Shown here piece by piece: positions 1 to 6,120 of a stretch of DNA of 10,437 nucleotides. This DNA is from Chloroflexota bacterium (GTDB lineage Bacteria; Chloroflexota; Anaerolineae; 4572-78; J111): NCBI GenBank assembly GCA_003695455.1, contig RFJF01000848.1, positions 1 through 10,437 of the forward strand, given 5' to 3'. Within the stretch, counting starts at the first letter, position 1, and the number at the start of each line of letters is the position of its first letter. Below the pieces are notes generated by a model. The model was not told where the DNA came from. It saw only the letters and a program-made list of their open reading frames with translations, and did no database searches. A program made the translations under genes and the position numbers.

Positions 1-2668
1 GAATTAGCTGCACCAACCGCCGGCACGCATTATCGAGCACGGTATCCAAATCCAGCGAGGCATTGAGCGCCGACGAAAATTCCTGCATGCCGCGCCACAA
101 TTCTGCCTGCTTTGCCTGCTCCTGGGTGCGGGTGTGTTCAACCGCGTACAGCCGGGCATTTTCCAGCGCCACCGACACCAGTTGCGCAAACCGGTTGAGC
201 AGCAAGATTTCCGCATCGCCAAAGGTCAGGCTGCTGTCAAAGTTGTGCGCCGCGCCCAGCACACCCACCACATGGTGCCCCGACTTGAGGGGAACGCCCA
301 CCAGCGCCCGAACAATTCCGGGGGGCACGGCGGCGGCACGGCCCGCCCAGGTGTCGTATTTGTCTACAATCAGTGCTTCGCCGGTTACCCACACCCGGCC
401 GGCCACCCCTTCGCCGGGTTTGAGCCGCACGCCCAAAAAATCCTTGTACAACCCCACACCCACTTTCACTTTGATGGCAGTCTGTTCAGAATCCACCAGC
501 GCTACAAAACCGTGTTCGGTGTTGAGTAATTGGCCGGCCCGCGTAACCACCGCATGCAGTAAATCGGCCAAATCCAGCCGATTCATCAAATCCAGCGTGG
601 TGCTGTGCAGGGCAAACAAATAATCGTTCTGTTGTTGCAAATGCTCCAGTAATTGCGCCCGCTCTGCCAACCGCTCTGACATTTCCTGCCGCAGCCGGGT
701 TCCTTCGATGGCGGCGGCAATCTGCCCGCAAAAACCCTGCAAAGCCAGTTGGTCCGCCTCGGTTAACAGCCCGGCCACATCGCTTTGCACATCAAGCACA
801 CCCAGCACCTGTTTGGGGTCGTTTACAACCAGTTCTACCCCGTGGTGTTGTGCTTCACGGCGAGCGCCTTCTGCCAGGTCCGCAAAAAACGGGTTGGCCA
901 GATTCATCACGCTCAAGCCAATTTTCCGTCCGTGCAGGTTATCAAAGGGTTGGGGAAATGGCGGCATTTGGTGAGCCGCGCCGGATTCCAGAAATTGGGG
1001 CAGATTTTCCGGTGTGACCAATGCGCTTTCAACGCGGGTGAGTGTGTCAAACGGCTGGTTGGCAATGGCCGCCGCCAGCGAGCGCACCAGCAAGGCGCCC
1101 ATTTTTTTTGCCGGCCGAAAAACGGTAGCCCGGTAGGCCCCCTTTTCTGCCAGCGCGTCAAGCGCGGGCGCAACCCCGTCAATACCCCCCACAAAAAAGG
1201 TGTCGGGGTTGTTTTTCCCGGCGGCAATGACGGCCTGGTAAGCGCCCAACGCGCCAACATCGTTGATGGCCAAAATCATTTGCAGGTTGAGCTGTGTTTT
1301 CAGCCACCGTTCGGCAATTGACAACCCCTGGTCGGCGTCGGTGGCTAATTCGGCGGCTGCCACCTCAAACGCGCCGTTAAATGCAGAAGCAATGCCCTCC
1401 AGCATGCCACGTTCGCGTTCGGCAAACTGCGCAATCGGGCGATTGTGCAGAATGCCAACATCAAGCCGCCGGCCGGCCGGAACGTGGCGGGCGGCCCACC
1501 GGCCGGCGGCCGTACCCAGCAACCGGCCCAGTTCAAAATCTTGCGTGGTGACCAGCGCGGTTTGGCACTTTTCACCCATATCAATAGTTGCAGCAACGTA
1601 GATTCCCTGCTTAATAGCCTGCCGGGCAACCGGGGCAACCACCGCCGGGTTGATGGCGGTCACGGCCACGGCATCAAAATTGTGCGCCACAAAGTGTTCC
1701 AGCACATTACGCTGAACCTGGGCGCTTTCGCGCCCCTGTTTGATGGGAACGGCCAGCTCGCCTTTGGTTTTGGGCAACAGGGCTTGCGGCTGCCAGTTGG
1801 GGTCGGCCTGCACATCCGGCCGCAGTACAGACGTGCCGGTCAGCGCGGCCATGCCGGTTAGTCCGCGCCCCAGCGGCATTTGGTGGCCGGCGGCGGTCAT
1901 TTTTAAACCTGCTTCGCCGTAGCCGGCAATCAGACTCAATACCTTTCTTTCAGAATCGTACCGCAAAAGTTGGGTGTGGTAATACCCAAATTGTTGCTGA
2001 ATTTGGGTGATGGCGCGCTGGTACAGCGTGTGCAGGTCTGCGGTGGCGGCAATATCCTGCGCCAGCCGGGTAGAAAGGCGCACCTGCCGGTTGCGCTGCT
2101 CCAGAGATTCACGCAATTTGCGTTCCAGAAATTTACGGTCGGTGATATCGCGGCTGATTCCCACCAACCCAGAAATGCGGCCCAATTCATTGTACAGCGG
2201 CAGTTTGGTGGTAACCGCCCACCGTGGCTGCCCCATTGCGTCCAGGTACGGCTCTTCTTTGTTGATGAGTGGTGCCCCGGTTTCAAAAATCCGGCGTTCG
2301 TCGGCGTGATACACATCCGCGTATTCATCCGGAAAGAAATCTGAGTCAGTTTTGTTAACGGCCTCCTCGGCGCTGTCTACCCCCAAAATTTGCAAATGCG
2401 CCGTGTTGCTCATGACCAGCCGGTGTTCTGTATCCTTCACAAAAACAGAGTCGGGAATATTGTTAATCAGGGTTCGGAGCAGATTGTGCTCTTTTTCCAG
2501 CGACATTTCAATCTGAAATCGCTCGGCAATTTCGTGCGTCAGCAGAATTGTGGCCTCGCTGGCGGCCTCTGACTTTTCCTGAACCTGAGTTTCCAACTCG
2601 GCAACCTGCCGGCGCAAATCGGCCAATTCCTGAAGCAGGTCATCTCTGGACATTGATGATTTCGGCAT
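1..2668 (-). CDS. Multidomain PAS/GAF sensor protein with an embedded sugar-binding (PBP-like) domain, partial at its C-terminus
   Basis: Read on the minus strand from ATG at 2668-2666, the frame stays open for 889 codons and leaves the window. Predicted order: coiled coil (about residues 9-60), PAS (61-180, ending in a DITDRK-type motif), first GAF N-terminal part (about 198-311), PBP-like domain (312-620), first GAF C-terminal part (621-663), coiled linker, second GAF (about 690-845) and the start of a third GAF (from about 860). I see no signal peptide or membrane segment, so it probably acts in the cytoplasm. PAS and GAF domains usually bind small ligands and control an output domain. That output (kinase, GGDEF, phosphatase or other) lies beyond position 1. 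A start at residue 6 (2653) is possible, but the first ATG has a GGA-containing stretch about 10 nt upstream. The gene is divergent from the reductase gene at 2939. The frame is sure; the ligand and output are unknown. Confidence 0.9.
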   Translation of the reverse strand, partial: MPKSSMSRDDLLQELADLRRQVAELETQVQEKSEAASEATILLTHEIAERFQIEMSLEKEHNLLRTLINNIPDSVFVKDTEHRLVMSNTAHLQILGVDSAEEAVNKTDSDFFPDEYADVYHADERRIFETGAPLINKEEPYLDAMGQPRWAVTTKLPLYNELGRISGLVGISRDITDRKFLERKLRESLEQRNRQVRLSTRLAQDIAATADLHTLYQRAITQIQQQFGYYHTQLLRYDSERKVLSLIAGYGEAGLKMTAAGHQMPLGRGLTGMAALTGTSVLRPDVQADPNWQPQALLPKTKGELAVPIKQGRESAQVQRNVLEHFVAHNFDAVAVTAINPAVVAPVARQAIKQGIYVAATIDMGEKCQTALVTTQDFELGRLLGTAAGRWAARHVPAGRRLDVGILHNRPIAQFAERERGMLEGIASAFNGAFEVAAAELATDADQGLSIAERWLKTQLNLQMILAINDVGALGAYQAVIAAGKNNPDTFFVGGIDGVAPALDALAEKGAYRATVFRPAKKMGALLVRSLAAAIANQPFDTLTRVESALVTPENLPQFLESGAAHQMPPFPQPFDNLHGRKIGLSVMNLANPFFADLAEGARREAQHHGVELVVNDPKQVLGVLDVQSDVAGLLTEADQLALQGFCGQIAAAIEGTRLRQEMSERLAERAQLLEHLQQQNDYLFALHSTTLDLMNRLDLADLLHAVVTRAGQLLNTEHGFVALVDSEQTAIKVKVGVGLYKDFLGVRLKPGEGVAGRVWVTGEALIVDKYDTWAGRAAAVPPGIVRALVGVPLKSGHHVVGVLGAAHNFDSSLTFGDAEILLLNRFAQLVSVALENARLYAVEHTRTQEQAKQAELWRGMQEFSSALNASLDLDTVLDNACRRLVQLI
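808..815 (-). repeat. 8-bp direct repeat copy 2 at the PBP/GAF junction
   Basis: CAAACAGG on the minus strand, at residues 618-621 of the sensor. It marks the point where the N-terminal piece of the PBP stops and the second GAF half begins. Together with the copy at 1735-1742 it bounds the permuted domain. Exchange between the copies would restore an uninterrupted GAF and a 927-bp circle carrying an unpermuted PBP. Confidence 0.7.
809..1735 (-). other. Circularly permuted ribose-binding-protein-like domain inserted into a GAF domain (residues 312-620 of the sensor)
   Basis: Residues 312-577 match the middle and end of a type I sugar-binding protein such as RbsB. Residues 585-620 match the missing beginning of the same fold, including the NPFF motif. 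Placing the second piece before the first gives one complete domain with little gap. Positions matching the RbsB sugar pocket are present in both pieces: N592, F594 and F595, then D363, R418 and R420 (ERERG), N469-D470 and D497. The flanking residues up to 311 and from 621 (VLGVLDVQSD) are the two halves of one GAF domain, split at a beta-hairpin turn. The fold assignment comes from recalled family sequences, not a search. Confidence 0.8.
1735..1742 (-). repeat. 8-bp direct repeat copy 1 at the GAF/PBP junction
   Basis: CAAACAGG on the minus strand, at residues 309-312 of the sensor. It marks the point where the first GAF half stops and the middle of the PBP begins. An identical copy lies at 808-815, exactly 927 bp (309 codons) away and in the same reading frame. 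Confidence 0.7.
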
Positions 2669-2683
2669 AAGATTTTCCAATAT

Positions 2684-2706
2684 TGCCGGTGTAACGCACA
2701 CCGGCA
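2684..2706. repeat. Inverted repeat (9-bp arms) in the leader of the sensor gene
   Basis: The arms TGCCGGTGT and ACACCGGCA are perfectly complementary and flank a 5-nt centre. The repeat ends 15 nt before the sensor start codon, so it could be an operator or a leader-RNA hairpin close to the ribosome binding site. It has no T-run and does not look like a terminator. Confidence 0.5.
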
Positions 2707-2736
2707 GGCCCGGCTATTGCTCTGACTGTGCCCCTC

Positions 2737-2765
2737 ATTTTATCACAAAACGCCCCAGATTGAAT
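2737..2765 (-). promoter_or_regulatory. Possible promoter of the sensor gene (extended -10)
   Basis: On the minus strand, TGATAAAAT (2745-2737) resembles an extended -10 element. The sequence at the -35 position, near 2759-2765, is poor. It would give a leader of about 60 nt containing the 2684-2706 hairpin. This is a weak prediction from consensus only. Confidence 0.3.
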
Positions 2766-2796
2766 ATAGCCCGCTGGTTTGTGTGTTTGGTTGAAT

Positions 2797-2825
2797 TTGT
2801 GCCTGCCTTTACCTTTCAATATAAT
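2797..2825 (+). promoter_or_regulatory. Possible promoter of the reductase gene
   Basis: A perfect TATAAT lies at 2820-2825. The 17-bp spaced -35 candidate TTGTGC (2797-2802) matches only its first three bases. The predicted start near 2832 gives a leader of about 105 nt holding three palindromes. Confidence 0.45.
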
Positions 2826-2843
2826 CCTACGGTTGCCTGAACA

Positions 2844-2874
2844 ACCCCGGGGTAAAACGGGGCCATACCCGGGT
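2844..2874. repeat. Two GC-rich palindromes in the reductase leader
   Basis: ACCCCGGGGT (2844-2853) and ACCCGGGT (2867-2874) are each self-complementary. Their centres are 22 bp apart, about two helical turns, which would suit side-by-side protein binding. An alternative RNA hairpin pairs CCCCG with the downstream CGGGG. The function is unknown. Confidence 0.4.
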
Positions 2875-2880
2875 GTGTCG

Positions 2881-2896
2881 CAGAATTAGAATTCTG
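2881..2896. repeat. Inverted repeat (7-bp arms) upstream of the reductase gene
   Basis: CAGAATT-AG-AATTCTG is a perfect dyad, 42 nt before the start codon and just downstream of the predicted transcription start. It is a candidate operator or leader hairpin. Confidence 0.45.
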
Positions 2897-2938
2897 CCCC
2901 CCGTGGATAATTTCAGACCGATTTTTGAGGAGAAGAAA

Positions 2939-3766
2939 ATGGAAACAAAAAAACTGTTGCACAGCCAGGTTGCCATCGTAACCGGGGCGGGCCGGGGAAT
3001 TGGCAAAGCCACAGCCAAAGCCCTGGCCGCCGCCGGAGCATCGGTGGTGCTGGCGGCTCGCACAGAAGGCGAAATTCTGGGCGTTGCCCGCGAGATTAAA
3101 CAGGCCGGCGGTCACGCGCTGGCCATCCCTACCGACGTGAGTGACTTGGCAGAAGTAGACCACTTGCTGGTGCTCACCCTGCGGGCATTTGGCCGGGTTG
3201 ATATTCTGGTCAACAATGCAGCGCTCATTCAGCCACTGGGAAAAGTGTGGGAAGTATCGCCTGCCGCCTGGCAGCGTTTGATTGCGGTTAATTTGATTGC
3301 CCCCTTTTTGTGCGCGCGAGCTGTGCTGCCGCACATGCTTGAGCGCGGCAGCGGGCGGATTATCAACGTATCTTCCGGGGCGGCTGAAAGCAATTTGGAA
3401 GGGGCCAGCGCCTACACTGCCAGCAAGGCCGGGCTGGAACGTTTTAGCGGCACCCTGGCCGCCGAGGTTGACGGCAGCGGCGTGGCCGTTTCTGCATTCA
3501 GACCGGGCATTGTAGACACACTCATGCAGGCCGAAATGCGCCAAACGCCTGCGCAACGTTTTCCCCGGGTGGGGGTATGGCAAAAGTGGCATCGAGAAAA
3601 CCAGCTCAGGCCCATTGAAGAACCGGCACAAGCCATTGTTTGGTTGGCCAGCCGGTTTGCAGAACAGAGCAACGGCCAACTTTTCAGCATTGATGACGAG
3701 GCGTTCCGCGCGCAAATTGCGTCTGATTTGGGGGCGGGCGTTTTGCAGCCCAGAAACCGGGCATAA
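2939..3766 (+). CDS. Short-chain dehydrogenase/reductase (SDR, classical type)
   Basis: The 275-residue product is a classical SDR, a soluble Rossmann-fold NAD(P)-dependent oxidoreductase of an alcohol/carbonyl pair. It shows the glycine-rich TGAGRGIG cofactor motif (15-22), NNAA (92-95), and the catalytic set N118, S146, Y159 and K163 (YTASK). R41, just after the second strand, suggests NADP(H) over NAD(H). The family's usual length is about 250, so the tail is slightly long. The start is ATG 2939, preceded by GAGGAG at good spacing; an in-frame ATG at 2873 lacks such a site and falls within the palindrome region. The gene seems monocistronic, divergent from the sensor and with icd behind its own promoter. 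The substrate cannot be predicted; 3-oxoacyl-ACP reductase-like annotation would be over-specific. Confidence 0.92.
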   Translation: METKKLLHSQVAIVTGAGRGIGKATAKALAAAGASVVLAARTEGEILGVAREIKQAGGHALAIPTDVSDLAEVDHLLVLTLRAFGRVDILVNNAALIQPLGKVWEVSPAAWQRLIAVNLIAPFLCARAVLPHMLERGSGRIINVSSGAAESNLEGASAYTASKAGLERFSGTLAAEVDGSGVAVSAFRPGIVDTLMQAEMRQTPAQRFPRVGVWQKWHRENQLRPIEEPAQAIVWLASRFAEQSNGQLFSIDDEAFRAQIASDLGAGVLQPRNRA

Positions 3767-3779
3767 GTAATACTTATGC
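3761..3779. repeat. Perfect 19-bp palindrome over the reductase stop codon
   Basis: GCATAAGTA-A-TACTTATGC has 9-bp arms around one base. It covers the reductase stop codon and ends 27 bp before the icd -35 box. The half-site CATAAGT recurs at 3861-3867 in the icd leader. It is a candidate operator for icd or a 3' hairpin for the reductase mRNA. It has no T-run. Confidence 0.5.
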
Positions 3780-3806
3780 AACATGTGTTTACAAAGAAGC
3801 CGGGCA

Positions 3807-3835
3807 TTGACAAAGATGTGACCTGCCGGTAGAAT
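3807..3835 (+). promoter_or_regulatory. Sigma-70-type promoter of icd
   Basis: TTGACA (3807-3812), a 17-bp spacer and TAGAAT (3830-3835) form a near-consensus housekeeping promoter. Transcription would start near 3842, giving an AT-rich leader of about 75 nt before the icd ribosome binding site GAGGAG (3904-3909). Confidence 0.75.
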
Positions 3836-3917
3836 AATGCCGCCGAAAGATATCTATTTACATAAGTTGAAATAACCAAATTTAATCCATTTAAATATTC
3901 GATGAGGAGCAAAATCA

Positions 3918-5162
3918 ATGGCATACGATAATATTGTTGTCCCCCAGGAAGGCGATAAAATTACCGTTTCAGGCGGCAAGCTTAATGTATCTGACAATCC
4001 CATTTTGGCATACATTGAAGGCGACGGTATTGGGTACGACATCACCACAGCCAGTCTGCGCATTTGGAACGCGGCGGTGCAAGCGGCATATGGCGGCCAG
4101 CGCAAAATCGCGTGGATGGAAATTTACTCGGGTGAAAAAGCCGCCAAATTGTACAACGGCGACTACATGCCCCAGGAAACATTTGATGCCATGCGTGAAT
4201 TTTACGTTGGCATCAAGGGGCCGTTGACCACCCCGGTAGGCGGCGGCTTCCGCAGCCTGAACGTAACCCTGCGCCAGGTGCTGGACCTGTACGCCTGTGT
4301 GCGGCCTGTACGCTGGTACAAGGGTGTTCCCAGCCCGGTCAAACACCCCGAATGGGTAAACATGGTCATCTTCCGTGAAAACACCGAAGACGTTTATGCC
4401 GGCATTGAATACGAAAGCGGCACCCCGGAAAACGAGAAACTGGCAAAATTCCTGCGTGAAGAGCTTGGTGCAAAATTCTTTGAAGGCGCCGGCATTGGCA
4501 TTAAACCCATCAGCGCCTTTGGCACCAAACGGCTGGTTCGCAAAGCCATCCAGTACGCCATTGATTACGGCATTGACAGTGTAACCCTGGTTCACAAAGG
4601 CAACATCCAGAAATTCACCGAAGGCGCGTTCCGGAAATGGGGGTACGAGGTTGCCAAAGAAGAATTTGGCGATGTCACCATTACCGAAGATGAACTGTGG
4701 GAAAAATATGACGGCAAGCAGCCCGAAGGCAAAATCCTCATGAAAGACCGCATTGCCGACATCATCTTCCAGCACGCACTGCTGCGCCCCAAAGAATTTG
4801 GCGTACTGGCTACCCCCAACCTGAACGGCGATTATCTGAGCGATGCGTTGGCCGCCCAAATCGGCGGGATGGGGATTGCCCCCGGCGCCAACATTGGCGA
4901 CCACGTAGCGCTCTTTGAGGCCACCCACGGTACTGCGCCCAAGTACACCAATCTGGACAAAGTGAACCCCGGCAGCCTCCTTTTCTCCGGCGTCATGATG
5001 CTGGAATACATTGGCTGGCGCGAAGCCGCCGACCTCGTGCGTTCTGCGTTTGAAAAGACGGTAGAACAAAAGATTGTCACGTATGACTTTGCCCGCCAGA
5101 TGGAAGGCGCAACCAAGGTAAAAACCAGCGAATTTGCCAGCGCCATCATCCAGAATATGTAA
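3918..5162 (+). CDS. icd: Isocitrate dehydrogenase, NADP-dependent (EC 1.1.1.42)
   Basis: The 414-residue protein aligns almost end to end with Escherichia coli Icd (416). It oxidises isocitrate to 2-oxoglutarate and CO2 in the citric acid cycle, in the cytoplasm, probably as a homodimer. Substrate residues are all visible: S113, N115, R119, R129, R153, Y160, K227, and the metal ligands D305 and D309. The cofactor pocket keeps K341, Y342 and V348, plus Y388 and R392, the set that selects NADP+ in the E. coli enzyme. S113, the residue phosphorylated by E. coli AceK, is conserved, but no kinase gene is seen here. ATG 3918 follows GAGGAG by 8 nt. Promoter 3807-3835 and terminator 5188-5234 make it a single-gene unit. 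Confidence 0.98.
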   Translation: MAYDNIVVPQEGDKITVSGGKLNVSDNPILAYIEGDGIGYDITTASLRIWNAAVQAAYGGQRKIAWMEIYSGEKAAKLYNGDYMPQETFDAMREFYVGIKGPLTTPVGGGFRSLNVTLRQVLDLYACVRPVRWYKGVPSPVKHPEWVNMVIFRENTEDVYAGIEYESGTPENEKLAKFLREELGAKFFEGAGIGIKPISAFGTKRLVRKAIQYAIDYGIDSVTLVHKGNIQKFTEGAFRKWGYEVAKEEFGDVTITEDELWEKYDGKQPEGKILMKDRIADIIFQHALLRPKEFGVLATPNLNGDYLSDALAAQIGGMGIAPGANIGDHVALFEATHGTAPKYTNLDKVNPGSLLFSGVMMLEYIGWREAADLVRSAFEKTVEQKIVTYDFARQMEGATKVKTSEFASAIIQNM

Positions 5163-5187
5163 TCTGCTGACAACAAAAACACAAATT

Positions 5188-5234
5188 AAAAAATGAGTCA
5201 TCCCGAAGTAAAAAACAGGGGTGGCTCATTTTTT
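5188..5234 (+). terminator. Intrinsic terminator after icd
   Basis: A 17-bp stem (5188-5204 with 5218-5234, two G-U pairs) encloses a 13-nt loop. The stem runs from AAAAAATGAG to CTCATTTTTT, giving a six-T tract at its 3' foot. The reverse strand also carries a T-run, so it may act in both directions, although no minus-strand gene abuts it. Confidence 0.9.
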
Positions 5235-5265
5235 ATTTGGGGCAATCAGGCATCGTTCAAACCCC

Positions 5266-5353
5266 AGGTGTTTCTGCTTTTACATGGCCCCAATTTACAG
5301 TTTGACGGTCATCTAAATTTTGGACGGGGTTTTTTTGACAACCAGAAACACCT
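5266..5353. repeat. Pair of inverted 11-bp copies upstream of the GntR operon
   Basis: AGGTGTTTCTG (5266-5276) recurs inverted and exact as CAGAAACACCT (5343-5353). The centres are 77 bp apart. The second copy sits between the -35 and -10 boxes of the operon promoter. They could be two regulator sites that loop together, or half-sites of a second regulator. The rest of 5235-5334 holds no gene that I can see, only a further 7-bp inverted pair (TTGGGGC at 5237, GCCCCAA at 5287). Confidence 0.45.
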
Positions 5354-5363
5354 TTGCTAAAAT
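5335..5363 (+). promoter_or_regulatory. Sigma-70-type promoter of the GntR/thiolase/kinase operon
   Basis: TTGACA (5335-5340), a 17-bp spacer and TAAAAT (5358-5363) form a near-consensus promoter. The predicted start near 5370 lies inside the inverted repeat 5358-5388, an arrangement typical of repression. The leader to the first gene is about 64 nt. Confidence 0.75.
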
Positions 5364-5388
5364 CTGAAATGTGAAATTTCAGATTTTA
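5358..5388. promoter_or_regulatory. Candidate operator: 13-bp inverted repeat over the -10 box and transcription start
   Basis: The arms TAAAATCTGAAAT and ATTTCAGATTTTA are perfect complements around a 5-nt centre. The left arm contains the whole -10 box. The GntR-family regulator encoded 45 bp downstream is the obvious candidate binder, making autorepression likely; this is inference from position. Confidence 0.65.
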
Positions 5389-5433
5389 TCCCCTTTCCCT
5401 TAATTTCCGCCGCGACCAACATTTAAAGATGCT

Positions 5434-6120
5434 ATGGAAGCAACCAATACCGACAAACTAACGCTGGTTAACATCCGTGATGAGGTGTATAAAATTCTGC
5501 ACGAACGAATCCTCAATCACGAATATCCGCCCGGCTACCGGTTTGACCTTTCCCGGCTGGAGGAACAACTGGGTATCAGCCGCACGCCTCTCAAGGAAGC
5601 TCTGCACCGGTTAGAAGCCGAGGGACTGGTCGAAATTCGGCCCCGGCGCGGCACGTACGTTGTTGACCTCAACGCGCAGGACGTGGCCGAAAGTTTTGAC
5701 GTGCGCCGGATTCTGGAATGTGCCGCTGCCGAAATTGCCGTGCGCGAAGCCGCTACTGACGAATTCAGCCAACTCCGGGCCATCACCGCAGAAATGAAAC
5801 GCCTGCTCCGGTCCGGCGACTACCAGGTCATTGTGAGCAAATACATTGAAATGGACCGCCAGTTTCATCGGACGCTGGTGAACATGGCAAAAAACAAGCG
5901 CCTGGCCGATATTTACGCCCAGATTGACACCCATTTGCACATCGCCCGGGTTCGTCAAAAATTCAACGTGACCGATTCAAAACAATTCACCGAAGCCGAA
6001 CACGAGGCAATTTTGCAGGCGCTTGAGCAGCGCGATGCCGTCTCGCTGGTGCAGCACCTCAAAAACCACGTTGAGCAATCTAAACAGCGTGTACTGAAAG
6101 TGATTGACGCCGATGGCTAG
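5434..6120 (+). CDS. GntR-family transcriptional regulator, FadR/FCD subfamily
   Basis: The 228-residue DNA-binding protein has an N-terminal winged helix (about 12-78; the segment LGISRTPLKEALHRLEAEGL is the recognition core) and a C-terminal all-helical FCD ligand domain (about 85-220). The FCD metal site appears intact: D141, H145, H190 and H212. FCD regulators usually bind small carboxylic or sugar acids and act as repressors released by the ligand. As the first gene of the operon behind an overlapped promoter, it probably controls itself and the catabolic genes downstream. Its 3' end overlaps the next gene by 8 nt. The start at ATG 5434 has only a weak ribosome binding site, but the family's N-terminal helix begins soon after. 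Confidence 0.95.
   Translation: MEATNTDKLTLVNIRDEVYKILHERILNHEYPPGYRFDLSRLEEQLGISRTPLKEALHRLEAEGLVEIRPRRGTYVVDLNAQDVAESFDVRRILECAAAEIAVREAATDEFSQLRAITAEMKRLLRSGDYQVIVSKYIEMDRQFHRTLVNMAKNKRLADIYAQIDTHLHIARVRQKFNVTDSKQFTEAEHEAILQALEQRDAVSLVQHLKNHVEQSKQRVLKVIDADG

Noticed and set aside
1466..1515. A cluster of GGCCGGCC/CCGGCCGG-like sequence
   Set aside because: It lies inside the sensor reading frame and reflects Ala, Gly and Arg codons in this GC-rich genome. The same words are scattered through the window.
808..1742. Simple misassembly as the explanation of the permuted domain
   Set aside because: With only an 8-bp shared sequence an assembler would hardly be confused. Resolving the two junctions the other way would leave a free 927-bp circle instead of a linear path. 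Read support is still worth checking.
63..1861. Several plus-strand open frames of up to 186 codons opposite the sensor gene
   Set aside because: The minus-strand frame is continuous for 889 codons with clear PAS, GAF and PBP motifs. The plus-strand frames are its shadows.
2816..3784. A 322-codon minus-strand open frame opposite the reductase gene
   Set aside because: The plus-strand SDR has all catalytic motifs. The antisense frame runs over the palindromic leader and has no recognisable motif.
3969..5201. A 410-codon open frame on the minus strand opposite icd
   Set aside because: icd is identified residue by residue on the plus strand. The antisense frame matches no family I recognise and follows from the codon bias of icd.
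5287..5336. A possible second terminator ending in a T-run at 5330-5336
   Set aside because: The arms pair over only four or so bases before mismatches. The T-run overlaps the -35 box of the next promoter.
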